Assembly: GCF_006352025.1 (NCBI RefSeq)
Contig: NZ_CP040936.1
Location: forward strand, 2,666,001-2,730,000
Reading direction: 5' to 3'
Length of the DNA stretch: 64,000 nucleotides
DNA from: Hymenobacter sp. DG01
Lineage (GTDB): Bacteria; Bacteroidota; Bacteroidia; Cytophagales; Hymenobacteraceae
Below the pieces are notes generated by a model. The model saw only the letters and a program-made list of their open reading frames with translations, did not search any database and was not told where the DNA came from. The position numbers and the translations under genes were made by a program. Every line of letters begins with the position of its first letter. The first letter of the stretch is position 1. This document shows, one piece after another, positions 1 through 8,599 of the stretch.

Positions 1-164
1 CAGCCTAAGCATTTCTCTTCAAAGAAAACATCGTCTGAGGGGACGCTCCCAGCCCCTGTGTGCTACCCGCCCCTGAGCCAGGAACCTCGATTAGCAAGCA
101 GCCGGCAGAGCCTAAGCTAGAGCAGGCACCCGCATAGGCCAGGCCAGCCGGCTTCCGCACCGGC

Positions 165-2831
165 TTACTGAGGGAAATAGATGGCGAAGGTAGAGCCCTG
201 ACCAAGCTGGCTTTGTACCTCCACGCGCCCACCGGCGTTTTCCACTATGTTCTTGACCATGTACAGGCCCACGCCGGTGCCCTCTACATGCGTATGCAGG
301 CGCTGAAACATGGCAAACAGTTTCTCCTGCGCCTGCACTTGCGTCAGGTCCAGGCCGAGGCCATTGTCCTGTACTTCCAGCACCCGGTAGCTATCCTGCA
401 CCCGGCACCGGATCAGGACCTCGGGCACGCGGTTGGGGTGGCGGTACTTAAGGGCGTTGCTCAGCAGGTTGTAGATAATGCTACGCAGGTTTTTCTCCGC
501 GAACTGCAACGTTGGGCAGGCCTCAACCTCTACTTTCAGCACGGCGCCTGTTTCCTGGAGCAGGGGCATCAGGTCGAGGCGTACGGCCTCAATGAGGTTC
601 GCCAGCTGCACCTGGTCGCGGGGTTGGTCGTGCTCTTTTTGCAGGCGCGAAATATCGGTGAGGTTAGTAATGGTGCGCTGGAAGCGCTCTACGGCCCCTT
701 GCATCAACTCCAGCATCAGGGGCACGTCGCCTACCCGGGCCGTGGTGGGCAGCTCGTGCTCCAGGGCCTGCAGTAGGCCCTCAATATTGGCAATGGGAGC
801 CTTCAGGTCGTGGGAGGCCGTGTAAATAAAGTTATCCAGGTCCACGTTGGTGCGCTGGAGCTGGCGCTGCAGCTCCACCTGCTCATGAACTTCGAAGGAG
901 ATGCCGCTGTGGCCGACGAGCTGGTTGTGGGCCCCCAGCAGGGGCTGGGTGCGGGTAAACATCCAGCGGTACTGCCCATCGTGGCGGCGCATGCGGTGCA
1001 CGGGGCTTTCCCAGGGCTGGCGGGCGCTTACCGCAGCTATAAACGCAGGCTGCAACGTGGGCAGGTCTTCGGGGTGTACGGCGTCCCATATCTCATCCAG
1101 CAAGCTTAAGTCGGTTATTGCCAGCCCGGTCCATTCAAAATACGCCTCATTAAGGTAGGTGAAGTGGCCAGTGGCGTCGGTGCGGAACAGGAAGGCCGGG
1201 ACGTGGGACGTGAGCAGGCGCAGGTCGGCGGCGGCCTCATCGGCGCGGCGGCGGGCCAGCATCAGGTCCGTCACGTCGGCGGCGGTGTTCAGAATGCCGT
1301 ACACCTGCCCCCGCGTGTCGCGCAGGGGGGTAAAGCTGTAGTTGTAATAGAACGTCTGCGACTGGCCGTTCATCACCACTTCCAGCCGCTGGTTGCGCAG
1401 GTGTAGGGGCTGTCCGGTGGTAAATACCTGGTACAGCTGCTCAAATACGGCCTGGCCTTCCAGCTCTGGTAGCACGTCAACGTAGCGCCGGCCGATAATA
1501 TCCGTGCCCTTTCCGAGGGCCTTCGTCATGGCCTGATTCACCAGCTGAATCCGGAACTCCGGGCCTACATACACCCCGATCAGAAACGAGGCCCCCTCTA
1601 CCACCGCGCGCACCTGCTGGGCGCTTTCCTCTACTTTGCGGCGGGCCAGCACCTGGTCGGTAACTTCGTAGGCGAATACCAGTACCCCATCTACCTGCCC
1701 CTGCCTATTGCGCCGGGCCTGATACGTAAAGGTCGAGTAGATTTCTTCCAGCGGGCCACCCTCGTGGCGGGCCAGCATCAGGGGCAGCTCCTGGGCTATA
1801 AAGGTTTCGCCCGTTTCATACACACGGCGCAGGAGTTCGGGAATAGGGCTGTCGGCTAGCTCAGGCAGGGCCGCCAGCAAGGGCTTGCCCAGCAGCCGGC
1901 GGCCCGGAAAAATCAGCTGATAGGCCGGGTTCACCAGCTGAAAAACCAGTTCAGGACCATCGAGGATGACAATGGGCGTGGGGGCCTGCATAAACAGCTG
2001 ATGCAGGTGCTGGCGTTGGGCTTCCCGCTCCTGGCGAGCCAGCACCTGCTCCGTAACATCAGAGGCAAACACATCGATGCCCGCAATGCGCCCGCCCACC
2101 CGGTAGGCCTGGTAAGTAAAGTCAAAGTAGGCTGTTTTGCGCGTACCATCCGGCTGGTTGATATCAAGCGGCAGCTCCCGCCCGAAAAACGTTTCCCCGG
2201 TCTGATACACGCCATCAAGCAAGGCCAGGAAGCCTTGCTCAGCGGCATCGGGCTGCACTTCAGAAATGGTACGGCCCCGCATCTGGCGGTCCGGAAACAG
2301 GTTCTGGTAGGCTTGGTTGTAGTATTCGATGCGGTGCTCGGGCCCGCGCAGCAGCACAATGCTGGCCGGGGTCTGCTCAAACACCTGATACAGGGCTTCC
2401 GGCCTTTGGTGCGGGCCCGGGGCCGCCCCGGAGGGGGTACCGTCGGGGTCCGGGGTGGCGGTGAAGCTCAGCACCAGCCGCTCGCCGCTGCGCCGGGCCG
2501 CTACCCGTACGTAGGCATGCAAGCCCTCCGCCTGGCGAGGAACCGCGAAGTGCCCGTCCTCGCCCGTTTCAAACACGCCCCGGCAGAAAGCAAAGAGGCC
2601 GTTGGCAGAAATAGCGGAGAAATGCGTGCGCAGTGTGCCGCCGGGCCGTTCGGGCAGCCCCGTTATGCGCTGGGCGGTGGGGTTCAGGTACTCCAGCGCG
2701 AAGTCCTCCAGCTCGCCGGCCGGGCCGCCATAGAGCGGGCGCAGAAAGCTGACACCCGTAAGCGAAACGGCCAGGAGGTCGGACAGAAGGGTGCTGGCGG
2801 AGCCGGCGTCGGAGAAATCAGGACCAAACAT
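165..2831 (-). CDS. Multi-PAS sensor histidine kinase (soluble)
   Basis: An 888-residue hybrid of about five successive PAS-like modules (roughly residues 10-130, 145-265, 280-395, 410-530 and 540-655) followed by a HisKA dimerisation domain and a C-terminal HATPase_c domain. The phospho-acceptor is His674 in the H-box ASHDLKAP. The N-box NLLSNALKYR and the glycine boxes DNGLGLD and GTGVGLYMVKN are intact, so kinase activity is expected. No membrane segment, signal peptide or receiver domain is visible, so it should sense a cytoplasmic signal and pass phosphate to a separate regulator. The open frame extends to 2897, but the ATG at 2831 directly precedes the first domain-like sequence and is preferred. 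No response regulator lies in the window. The ligand is unknown. Confidence 0.9.
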   Translation of the reverse strand: MFGPDFSDAGSASTLLSDLLAVSLTGVSFLRPLYGGPAGELEDFALEYLNPTAQRITGLPERPGGTLRTHFSAISANGLFAFCRGVFETGEDGHFAVPRQAEGLHAYVRVAARRSGERLVLSFTATPDPDGTPSGAAPGPHQRPEALYQVFEQTPASIVLLRGPEHRIEYYNQAYQNLFPDRQMRGRTISEVQPDAAEQGFLALLDGVYQTGETFFGRELPLDINQPDGTRKTAYFDFTYQAYRVGGRIAGIDVFASDVTEQVLARQEREAQRQHLHQLFMQAPTPIVILDGPELVFQLVNPAYQLIFPGRRLLGKPLLAALPELADSPIPELLRRVYETGETFIAQELPLMLARHEGGPLEEIYSTFTYQARRNRQGQVDGVLVFAYEVTDQVLARRKVEESAQQVRAVVEGASFLIGVYVGPEFRIQLVNQAMTKALGKGTDIIGRRYVDVLPELEGQAVFEQLYQVFTTGQPLHLRNQRLEVVMNGQSQTFYYNYSFTPLRDTRGQVYGILNTAADVTDLMLARRRADEAAADLRLLTSHVPAFLFRTDATGHFTYLNEAYFEWTGLAITDLSLLDEIWDAVHPEDLPTLQPAFIAAVSARQPWESPVHRMRRHDGQYRWMFTRTQPLLGAHNQLVGHSGISFEVHEQVELQRQLQRTNVDLDNFIYTASHDLKAPIANIEGLLQALEHELPTTARVGDVPLMLELMQGAVERFQRTITNLTDISRLQKEHDQPRDQVQLANLIEAVRLDLMPLLQETGAVLKVEVEACPTLQFAEKNLRSIIYNLLSNALKYRHPNRVPEVLIRCRVQDSYRVLEVQDNGLGLDLTQVQAQEKLFAMFQRLHTHVEGTGVGLYMVKNIVENAGGRVEVQSQLGQGSTFAIYFPQ

Positions 2832-2917
2832 AAGCAGCGGGCTACAACACACGAAGTTACTAGCCAAAACCACACCCGGCCACCAGCCCAGGCACATAGG
2901 TTTGCGCTTTGCCTTAT

Positions 2918-2949
2918 AACAAAAGCTCCGGCCACTGGGCCGGAGCTTT
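2918..2949 (-). terminator. Rho-independent terminator
   Basis: A perfect 12-bp inverted repeat (2922-2933 and 2938-2949) with a four-base loop, followed on the minus strand by a T-rich run. It lies downstream of the lipoprotein gene at 2999-3949 and upstream of the histidine kinase start. Confidence 0.8.
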
Positions 2950-2998
2950 CATAAAAATTCGCATCAGAGCAGGCCCGGCAGTTGCCTACCCCGGCCCG

Positions 2999-3949
2999 TT
3001 AGCGCCGGGCCGTCGGAATCCGGAACTGCAGGCCCAGGCTGGGAATAAAGGTAAAGCCCTTCAGGCTGGCGGTTTTGTTGTTGAGCAGCTGATACTCGCC
3101 GTAGTTTTGGTAGTACACCGAGAGGGCCGGAATGACGTAGGCGTAGCGGTAACCCAGCTTGGCGTTGAAAAAGGCCCCGAAGGAGCTGAAGTTCCGGCGG
3201 GCGGTAGGCAGCTCGGGCACGCGGTTGGCTATGGCTCCGCTGCCGGGGCCGTTGTAGAGGTTGCCGGGCGTGAGGCCGTAGCGCACGAAACTGTGGGCGT
3301 ACACCACCCCGTAGGAAATGGCCCCGATTTCTTCTTCCGGCCCGAGGGAAGTACTGAATACCAGTGGCACCAGCACATCGTGGCGGGTGGCCTTAAAGCC
3401 AAGCAGGCTGTTTACGTCGTCGAGAAACGGGATGCTGGGCAGCTTGGCGCGCTGCGTGGCGTACTGCAGCCCGATGCTGCCGTAGGTGGCACCTGCCTGC
3501 CGACTACCAGGGTTTTCGGGCGTGCCGGTGGTGCCCATAAACTGGTACATGGCATCGAACACATGGGAGCCGAAGGCATACTTATAGCCTACGTCGAACC
3601 GCTCCGCCAAGCCGTAGCGCAGATAGAGGTCGGAGGAGGGCCGCACCGGGTCGAGGATGTAGGCCAGGGCCGCTACCTGCAGGTTATCCACCGTCGGGCT
3701 GTAGTACACGCTGTCCTTGGCAGCCTGATTGGCCAGGTCCTTGGCCGCCGACTTGATGGTGGAGCCCAGCTTGCCGATGGTTTGGGTGGGGGCGTTGAAG
3801 GACACGTTGCCCCCCACCCGGAACTCGCCCTTGGGCGTTACCTTGCCCGTGCTCACAATGGCGCGTGGGGCAGTGCAGGAAGCGGCAAACAGCAGGCTGG
3901 CCCCGGCAGCCAGGCTCAGCACGGAACGGAAAGAGAAGAAACGATTCAT
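2999..3949 (-). CDS. Predicted lipoprotein, unknown function
   Basis: 316 residues beginning with a hydrophobic signal peptide and a lipobox-like FAASC, which puts the lipidated cysteine at residue 25. The remainder has alternating hydrophobic and aromatic stretches and repeated references to tyrosine/phenylalanine-ended strands (for example LGYRYAYVIPALSVYYQNYG), suggesting a beta-rich envelope protein, perhaps a small barrel-like fold. No catalytic motif was recognised. The open frame continues to a TTG at 3958, but the ATG at 3949 starts exactly at the charged n-region of the signal peptide. It has its own terminator and no operon partner. Function unknown. Confidence 0.75.
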   Translation of the reverse strand: MNRFFSFRSVLSLAAGASLLFAASCTAPRAIVSTGKVTPKGEFRVGGNVSFNAPTQTIGKLGSTIKSAAKDLANQAAKDSVYYSPTVDNLQVAALAYILDPVRPSSDLYLRYGLAERFDVGYKYAFGSHVFDAMYQFMGTTGTPENPGSRQAGATYGSIGLQYATQRAKLPSIPFLDDVNSLLGFKATRHDVLVPLVFSTSLGPEEEIGAISYGVVYAHSFVRYGLTPGNLYNGPGSGAIANRVPELPTARRNFSSFGAFFNAKLGYRYAYVIPALSVYYQNYGEYQLLNNKTASLKGFTFIPSLGLQFRIPTARR

Positions 3950-4162
3950 AGAAGGCAAAGAAAAACGACCAGGGGCCCCACGACCAAAACCAGGCCGAAA
4001 GTAGAAAAACCCCGGTGCTAACCCGCCCCTAAGATAAGGCCGCTACCCCTGGCAGCCTCCGGTTGAGGGAGGCGGCCGCCACATACTGCTCGTATCTGAC
4101 CGGCAGGCTAAACGCTGAAAATCCCGTAACTTTCCCTTCCGTTTTTGATTTCTGGCCGCCTT

Positions 4163-5611
4163 ATGCTACAGTTTTACCTTAATCAACAGCTCATCCGTAC
4201 CCAGGAGCCTGCCGGTAGTACGCTGCTCGATTTCGTGCGCTACCACCAGCACCTGACGGGCACCAAAATAGGCTGCCGGGAGGGCGACTGTGGGGCCTGC
4301 ACCGTGTTGGTAGGGGAGCTGGCGCCCGATGGCCTGACGGTGCGCTACCAGTCCATGACCTCGTGCCTGACGCCCCTGGGCAATGCCCACGGCAAGCATG
4401 TAGTAACGGTGGAGGGCATCAACGCGGCCCGGGGTGCCCTCACGCCCGTGCAGCAGGCCATTGTAGCAGAAGGCGGCTCGCAGTGCGGGTTTTGTACGGT
4501 GGGGTTTGTGATGTCCCTGACCGGGCACGCCCTCAGCCCCCGGCCCAGCACACCCGAAACGGCTTTGGCTTCCATTGACGGCAACATTTGCCGCTGCACG
4601 GGCTACAAAAGTCTGGAGCGCGCCACGGCCCTGCTGCAGCAGCAGCTGGCCCAGCGCCCCGAGTCCGCGCCCCTACCCTGGCTGGCCGAGCAAGGCTTCG
4701 TGCCCACTTACTTCGCCCACATGCCCGGCAAGCTCACGGCCCTGCGCGACCTGGCCGCCGACGACACCCCTACCCCCCTGACCACTGCAAACCCCCAGCC
4801 CGAGCCAACGGCCTGCCCGCCGGCACGGGCTCAGGTGCTGGGCGGCGGCACCGATTTGCTGGTGCAGCGCCCCGAGCAGGTGCGGGCCGTGCCGGTAGAG
4901 CTGGTGTACGACCAGCCGGGCCTGCGGGGCATTCGGCGCACCAAGGGGGGTAGCATTGTGCTGGGAGCGGCTACCACGGCCCAGCAGCTCCTGGAGTCGG
5001 AGCTGATGCGGGAGGCCGTGCCCGCCCTGCCCCGCTTCCTGAAGCTGGTCAGCAGCACCCCCATCCGGCAGATGGGCACCGTAGCCGGCAACTTCATCAA
5101 CGCCTCTCCTATCGGCGACCTGACCATTCTGTTCCTGGCCCTGGGTGCCGAAATCGAGCTGGAAGCTGCCAGTGGCCAGCGCCGCACCCTCCCCCTAGCA
5201 GAGCTTTACCTCGACTACAAAAAGCTGGCAAAAGCCCCCGATGAGCAGGTGCGGGAAATTTGCTTTCCGGCACCACGCCCCACCGATATTTTCAATTTCG
5301 AGAAAGTCTCGAAGCGCACCCACCTCGACATTGCCAGCGTGAACACGGCCGCCTGGCTGCGGGTTGAGGATGGCCTGATCCGGGAAGCCCGCCTCTCGGC
5401 GGGTGGCGTGGGGCCCGTTCCGCTGCTGCTGCGCCGCACCAGCGCCTGGCTCGTGGGCCAGCCCTGGTCGGCCGAGACGGTACAGCAGGCCCTACCCCTG
5501 GCCCAGCAGGAAATCAGCCCCATCAGCGACGTGCGCGGAACCGAGCAGTACAAGCGCCTGCTGCTCCGGCAGCTCCTGATGGCCCATTTCAGTGAACTAG
5601 TGCATGCGTGA
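4163..5611 (+). CDS. xdhA: Xanthine dehydrogenase small subunit (2Fe-2S and FAD)
   Basis: 482 residues that match the XdhA architecture. An N-terminal plant-type ferredoxin domain has Cys38, Cys43, Cys46 and Cys68. A second helical [2Fe-2S] domain has Cys108, Cys111, Cys143 and Cys145 (CGFC and CRCTG). A FAD-binding domain follows from about residue 220 (LGGGTDLLV, then TVAGNFINASPIGDL), then a CO-dehydrogenase-type flavoprotein C-terminal domain. All eight cluster ligands are present. The subunit passes electrons from the molybdenum site in XdhB to NAD during hypoxanthine/xanthine oxidation. A TTG lies in frame at 4145; the ATG at 4163 is preferred because it begins right at the ferredoxin fold. 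xdhB follows after 180 bp. Confidence 0.95.
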   Translation: MLQFYLNQQLIRTQEPAGSTLLDFVRYHQHLTGTKIGCREGDCGACTVLVGELAPDGLTVRYQSMTSCLTPLGNAHGKHVVTVEGINAARGALTPVQQAIVAEGGSQCGFCTVGFVMSLTGHALSPRPSTPETALASIDGNICRCTGYKSLERATALLQQQLAQRPESAPLPWLAEQGFVPTYFAHMPGKLTALRDLAADDTPTPLTTANPQPEPTACPPARAQVLGGGTDLLVQRPEQVRAVPVELVYDQPGLRGIRRTKGGSIVLGAATTAQQLLESELMREAVPALPRFLKLVSSTPIRQMGTVAGNFINASPIGDLTILFLALGAEIELEAASGQRRTLPLAELYLDYKKLAKAPDEQVREICFPAPRPTDIFNFEKVSKRTHLDIASVNTAAWLRVEDGLIREARLSAGGVGPVPLLLRRTSAWLVGQPWSAETVQQALPLAQQEISPISDVRGTEQYKRLLLRQLLMAHFSELVHA

Positions 5612-5791
5612 GGCCGTCAGCTCCGGTCCGGCGGGCTCTGCCCTTCCGACTGGTTGATGTCCGTACCACTCGCGCCTTAAGCCCGCCGCCTGCCTACCCC
5701 CTGCTGCCTGCTTAAACCCAATTGGTTTGGGCAGCGGCAACGTTCCCCGTCCCGGGGCCGGGAACAACCTACCCCTTCACTCTCCCACCGT
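5612..5791 (+). other. xdhA-xdhB intergenic region
   Basis: About 180 bp between the two subunit genes, long for an operon joint. It contains a short palindrome around 5715-5730 (AAACCCAATTGGTTTGGG) and two CTACCCC words (5694 and 5769). I see no TAnnTTTG promoter and no terminator with a T-tract, so co-transcription is likely but not shown. Confidence 0.4.
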
Positions 5792-8113
5792 ATGAACCAC
5801 CTTGATCCGGCCCGCCACGTGCGCGGCGAGTCTCAGTACCTCGATGATATTCCGGTGCAGCACGGCACCCTGTACGCGGCGGTAGTAGAGTCGCCGGTGG
5901 CACATGGGCAGCTGCTGCGCCTGGATATGGCCGCTGCCCTGCAGCAGCCGGGCGTGCTGCACATCCTCACAGCCCAGGATATTCCCGGTGAAAACCAGAT
6001 TGGCGGCATCGTGCCCGATGAGCCCCTGCTGGCGGAAGGCCACGTTCATTTCCGGGGGCAGCCCGTAGCGCTGGTGCTGGCCGAGTCGGAGCACGCGGCC
6101 CAGACCGCCCTGCGCCATGTGCGCGTGGAGGTGGCACCGCTGCCGGTGCTGGTAGATCCGCGCGAAGCCGCCGCCCGGGGCGAGCTGATTGTGCCGCCCC
6201 GCACCTTCCGCCTCGGCGACGCGGAGGCGGCCTGGGCCGGCTGCACCCACGTATTCGAGGGCGTGGCTGAATCGGGCGGGCAGGAGCACTTGTACATTGA
6301 AACCCAGGGCGCCTACGCCTTCCCCACCGAAATGGGCGGGGTGCGCATTATTTCCTCTACGCAGGGCCCTACAGCCGTGCAGCGCCACACGGCCCGGGTA
6401 CTGGGGGTAGGCATGCACCAGGTAGAAGTGGACGTAACCCGCCTCGGTGGGGGCTTTGGCGGCAAAGAGGACCAGGCCACGCCCTGGGGCGCCCTGGCCG
6501 GGCTAGGTGCTTTCGTGGCCCGCAGGCCCGTAAAGCTGGTGCTGGACCGCATGGCCGATATGCGCATGACCGGCAAGCGCCACCCCTACTCTTCCGACTT
6601 CAAAATCGGGCTGGATGAGAACCTGAAGATCGTAGCTTACGAAGCCACGTTCTTTCAGAACGCCGGGGCCGCCGCCGACCTTTCGCCGGCCGTGCTGGAA
6701 CGGACGCTTTTCCACGCCACCAACACGTACTTCATCCCGAACGTTACGGCCACGGCTTACAGCTGCCGCACCAATCTGCCGCCCAATACGGCTTTTCGGG
6801 GCTTTGGCGGCCCCCAGGGCATGTTTGTTATTGAGTCGGCTATTGCCTGCGCGGCCGGGCGCCTGGGGGTAGCAGCCAGCGAGATTCAGCGGCGCAACCT
6901 GCTGCGCGAAGGCGACTTGTTTCCGTACCGCCAGCCCACCGAAGGCTGCCACGCCGAGCAGGCCTGGGACACGGCCGCCTCGCTCTACGACCTGCCGGGG
7001 CTGCGCCGGGAAGTGGAGGAGTTCAACGCCGCCCATCAGCTTCAGAAGAAGGGCCTGGCCGTCATGCCCATCTGCTTTGGCATTTCCTTTACCAAAACGG
7101 CCATGAACCAGGCCCGCGCCCTGGTGCACATCTACACCGATGGCTCGGTGGGCGTGAGCACCGGCGCGGTGGAAATGGGCCAGGGCGTAAACACCAAAAT
7201 AGCCCAGGTAGCAGCCCGCACGCTCGGCATTTCGGTGAGCCGCATTAAGGTGGAAAGCACCAACACCACCCGCGTGGCCAATACCTCGCCCTCGGCCGCT
7301 TCCGCCACCGCCGACCTCAACGGCAAAGCCACCGAGCTGGCCTGCCTGGCCCTGCGCGAGCGGCTGCTGCGCCTGGCTGCCACCGAACTGCACCTGAACT
7401 ACGAGGGCCTGCACATAGAGGACGAGCAGGTGCTGGCCGCCGGCAAACCCGCTGACACCAACTGGGAAAAGCTGGTTTCGGCGGCCTACTGGCAGCGCAT
7501 CAGCCTCTCAGAAAATGCCCACTACGCTACCCCCGACCTGCACTTCAATGCCGAAACCAACCAGGGCTACCCCTTCGCCTACCATGTGTACGGCACGGCC
7601 CTGACCACCGTGCGGGTGGACTGCCTGCGCGGCACCTACGAGGTGGAGGCCGTGCGCATTGCCCACGACTTCGGGCAGAGCCTGAACCCGGCCGTGGACC
7701 GCGGGCAGATTGAGGGCGGGGCCGTGCAGGGCATTGGTTGGATGACGCTGGAAGAGCTTGTGTACAACGAGGAAGGCCGCCTGCTCAGCAATTCCCTCAA
7801 CTCCTACAAAATACCCGACCTGTACTCGGCGCCCAAGGTGCTGGAGGTCCATTTCCTCGACACGCCCGGCCACCCACGGGCGGTGCTGCGCTCCAAGGCC
7901 GTGGGCGAGCCGCCGCTCATGTACGGCATCGGGGCCTACTTCGCCCTGCGCGACGCCATCCAGGCTTTCCGCCCCGATGCTCCTTTGCCTTTCTCGGCGC
8001 CCATGACGCCCGAAAAAGTTTTGCTTAATCTGTACCCCGACGCCCCCAGTACCCTTCACGCTTGGACCTCACCCGCTCAACCCAACTTCGTAACCACCTC
8101 CGTGGACTGCTGA
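5792..8113 (+). CDS. xdhB: Xanthine dehydrogenase molybdopterin-binding subunit
   Basis: 773 residues matching the large subunit of two-subunit bacterial xanthine dehydrogenases. Molybdopterin-family landmarks appear in order: GGGFGGKEDQ, RGFGGPQGMF, GAVEMGQGVNTKIAQ and GEPPLMYGIGAYF near the C-terminus. Glu706 in VGEPPL corresponds to the catalytic glutamate of the family. The enzyme hydroxylates hypoxanthine and xanthine using a Mo-cofactor with an equatorial sulfido ligand, so it needs XdhC, encoded just downstream. The last 52 nt overlap the next frame. No signal sequence is visible, so a cytoplasmic location is expected. Assignment to xanthine rather than another purine or aldehyde substrate rests on the xdhA/xdhC context. 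Confidence 0.95.
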   Translation: MNHLDPARHVRGESQYLDDIPVQHGTLYAAVVESPVAHGQLLRLDMAAALQQPGVLHILTAQDIPGENQIGGIVPDEPLLAEGHVHFRGQPVALVLAESEHAAQTALRHVRVEVAPLPVLVDPREAAARGELIVPPRTFRLGDAEAAWAGCTHVFEGVAESGGQEHLYIETQGAYAFPTEMGGVRIISSTQGPTAVQRHTARVLGVGMHQVEVDVTRLGGGFGGKEDQATPWGALAGLGAFVARRPVKLVLDRMADMRMTGKRHPYSSDFKIGLDENLKIVAYEATFFQNAGAAADLSPAVLERTLFHATNTYFIPNVTATAYSCRTNLPPNTAFRGFGGPQGMFVIESAIACAAGRLGVAASEIQRRNLLREGDLFPYRQPTEGCHAEQAWDTAASLYDLPGLRREVEEFNAAHQLQKKGLAVMPICFGISFTKTAMNQARALVHIYTDGSVGVSTGAVEMGQGVNTKIAQVAARTLGISVSRIKVESTNTTRVANTSPSAASATADLNGKATELACLALRERLLRLAATELHLNYEGLHIEDEQVLAAGKPADTNWEKLVSAAYWQRISLSENAHYATPDLHFNAETNQGYPFAYHVYGTALTTVRVDCLRGTYEVEAVRIAHDFGQSLNPAVDRGQIEGGAVQGIGWMTLEELVYNEEGRLLSNSLNSYKIPDLYSAPKVLEVHFLDTPGHPRAVLRSKAVGEPPLMYGIGAYFALRDAIQAFRPDAPLPFSAPMTPEKVLLNLYPDAPSTLHAWTSPAQPNFVTTSVDC

Positions 8114-8559
8114 TTTACGCCGCCGGCGACACGGCCGCGGCGCTTTTGGTGCACCAGTTTTCCTGGAGCCGCTTGCTGGGCATGGCCCTGATAGGAGGCC
8201 TGCTCTACTCCTGGGAAGTACCCGCTTATTTCCGGTGGCTCGACCAGCGCGTACCGCCCAGCCCTACCAGCAGCCTGGCGGCCCGCTGGATGCGCGCGGC
8301 CTTATCGTTGGCCTACTTCAACCCCCTCTGGATTGCCCGCCACTATGTGTTCCTGAAGCTGTTTTCGGGCCACCCCGAGCAGGTTACCTGGGAGCTGCTG
8401 CCTTTGGCTACCCGCTCGTTTGTGCTGAACATCCCGGTTTCCTTGTTCGTGAACTACTACATCCAGAACCGGGTGTCGGCCGACTGGCGCTTCGTGGTCA
8501 GCGCGGCTTTTTCGGGCGTAATGGCCGTGTATTACGCCCTGAGCGCCGTGTGGCTGTAA
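8062..8559 (+). CDS. Small polytopic membrane protein in the xdh locus
   Basis: A 165-residue hydrophobic protein with about four membrane-spanning stretches (near residues 15-30, 36-50, 75-95 and 118-165). It uses a TTG start at 8062 that lies inside the end of xdhB (52-nt overlap); no in-frame ATG occurs before about residue 41, so this start is the best available but uncertain. The pattern NYYIQNRVSADWR followed by a hydrophobic C-terminus loosely recalls Mpv17/PMP22 or small exporter families, but I do not recognise it firmly. Its position between xdhB and xdhC, all on one strand with tight spacing, suggests a role linked to purine use, perhaps transport, which is only an inference. Confidence 0.6.
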   Translation: MDLTRSTQLRNHLRGLLIYAAGDTAAALLVHQFSWSRLLGMALIGGLLYSWEVPAYFRWLDQRVPPSPTSSLAARWMRAALSLAYFNPLWIARHYVFLKLFSGHPEQVTWELLPLATRSFVLNIPVSLFVNYYIQNRVSADWRFVVSAAFSGVMAVYYALSAVWL

Positions 8560-8599
8560 CCAGCCGCCGGCCCTTCTGCTTTTCTTTGCTGCTTTGGTT

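Noticed and set aside
5..232. 75-residue minus-strand frame at the left edge
   Set aside because: Overlaps the end of the histidine kinase gene and shows no motif. The region 1-164 otherwise contains nothing I can identify.
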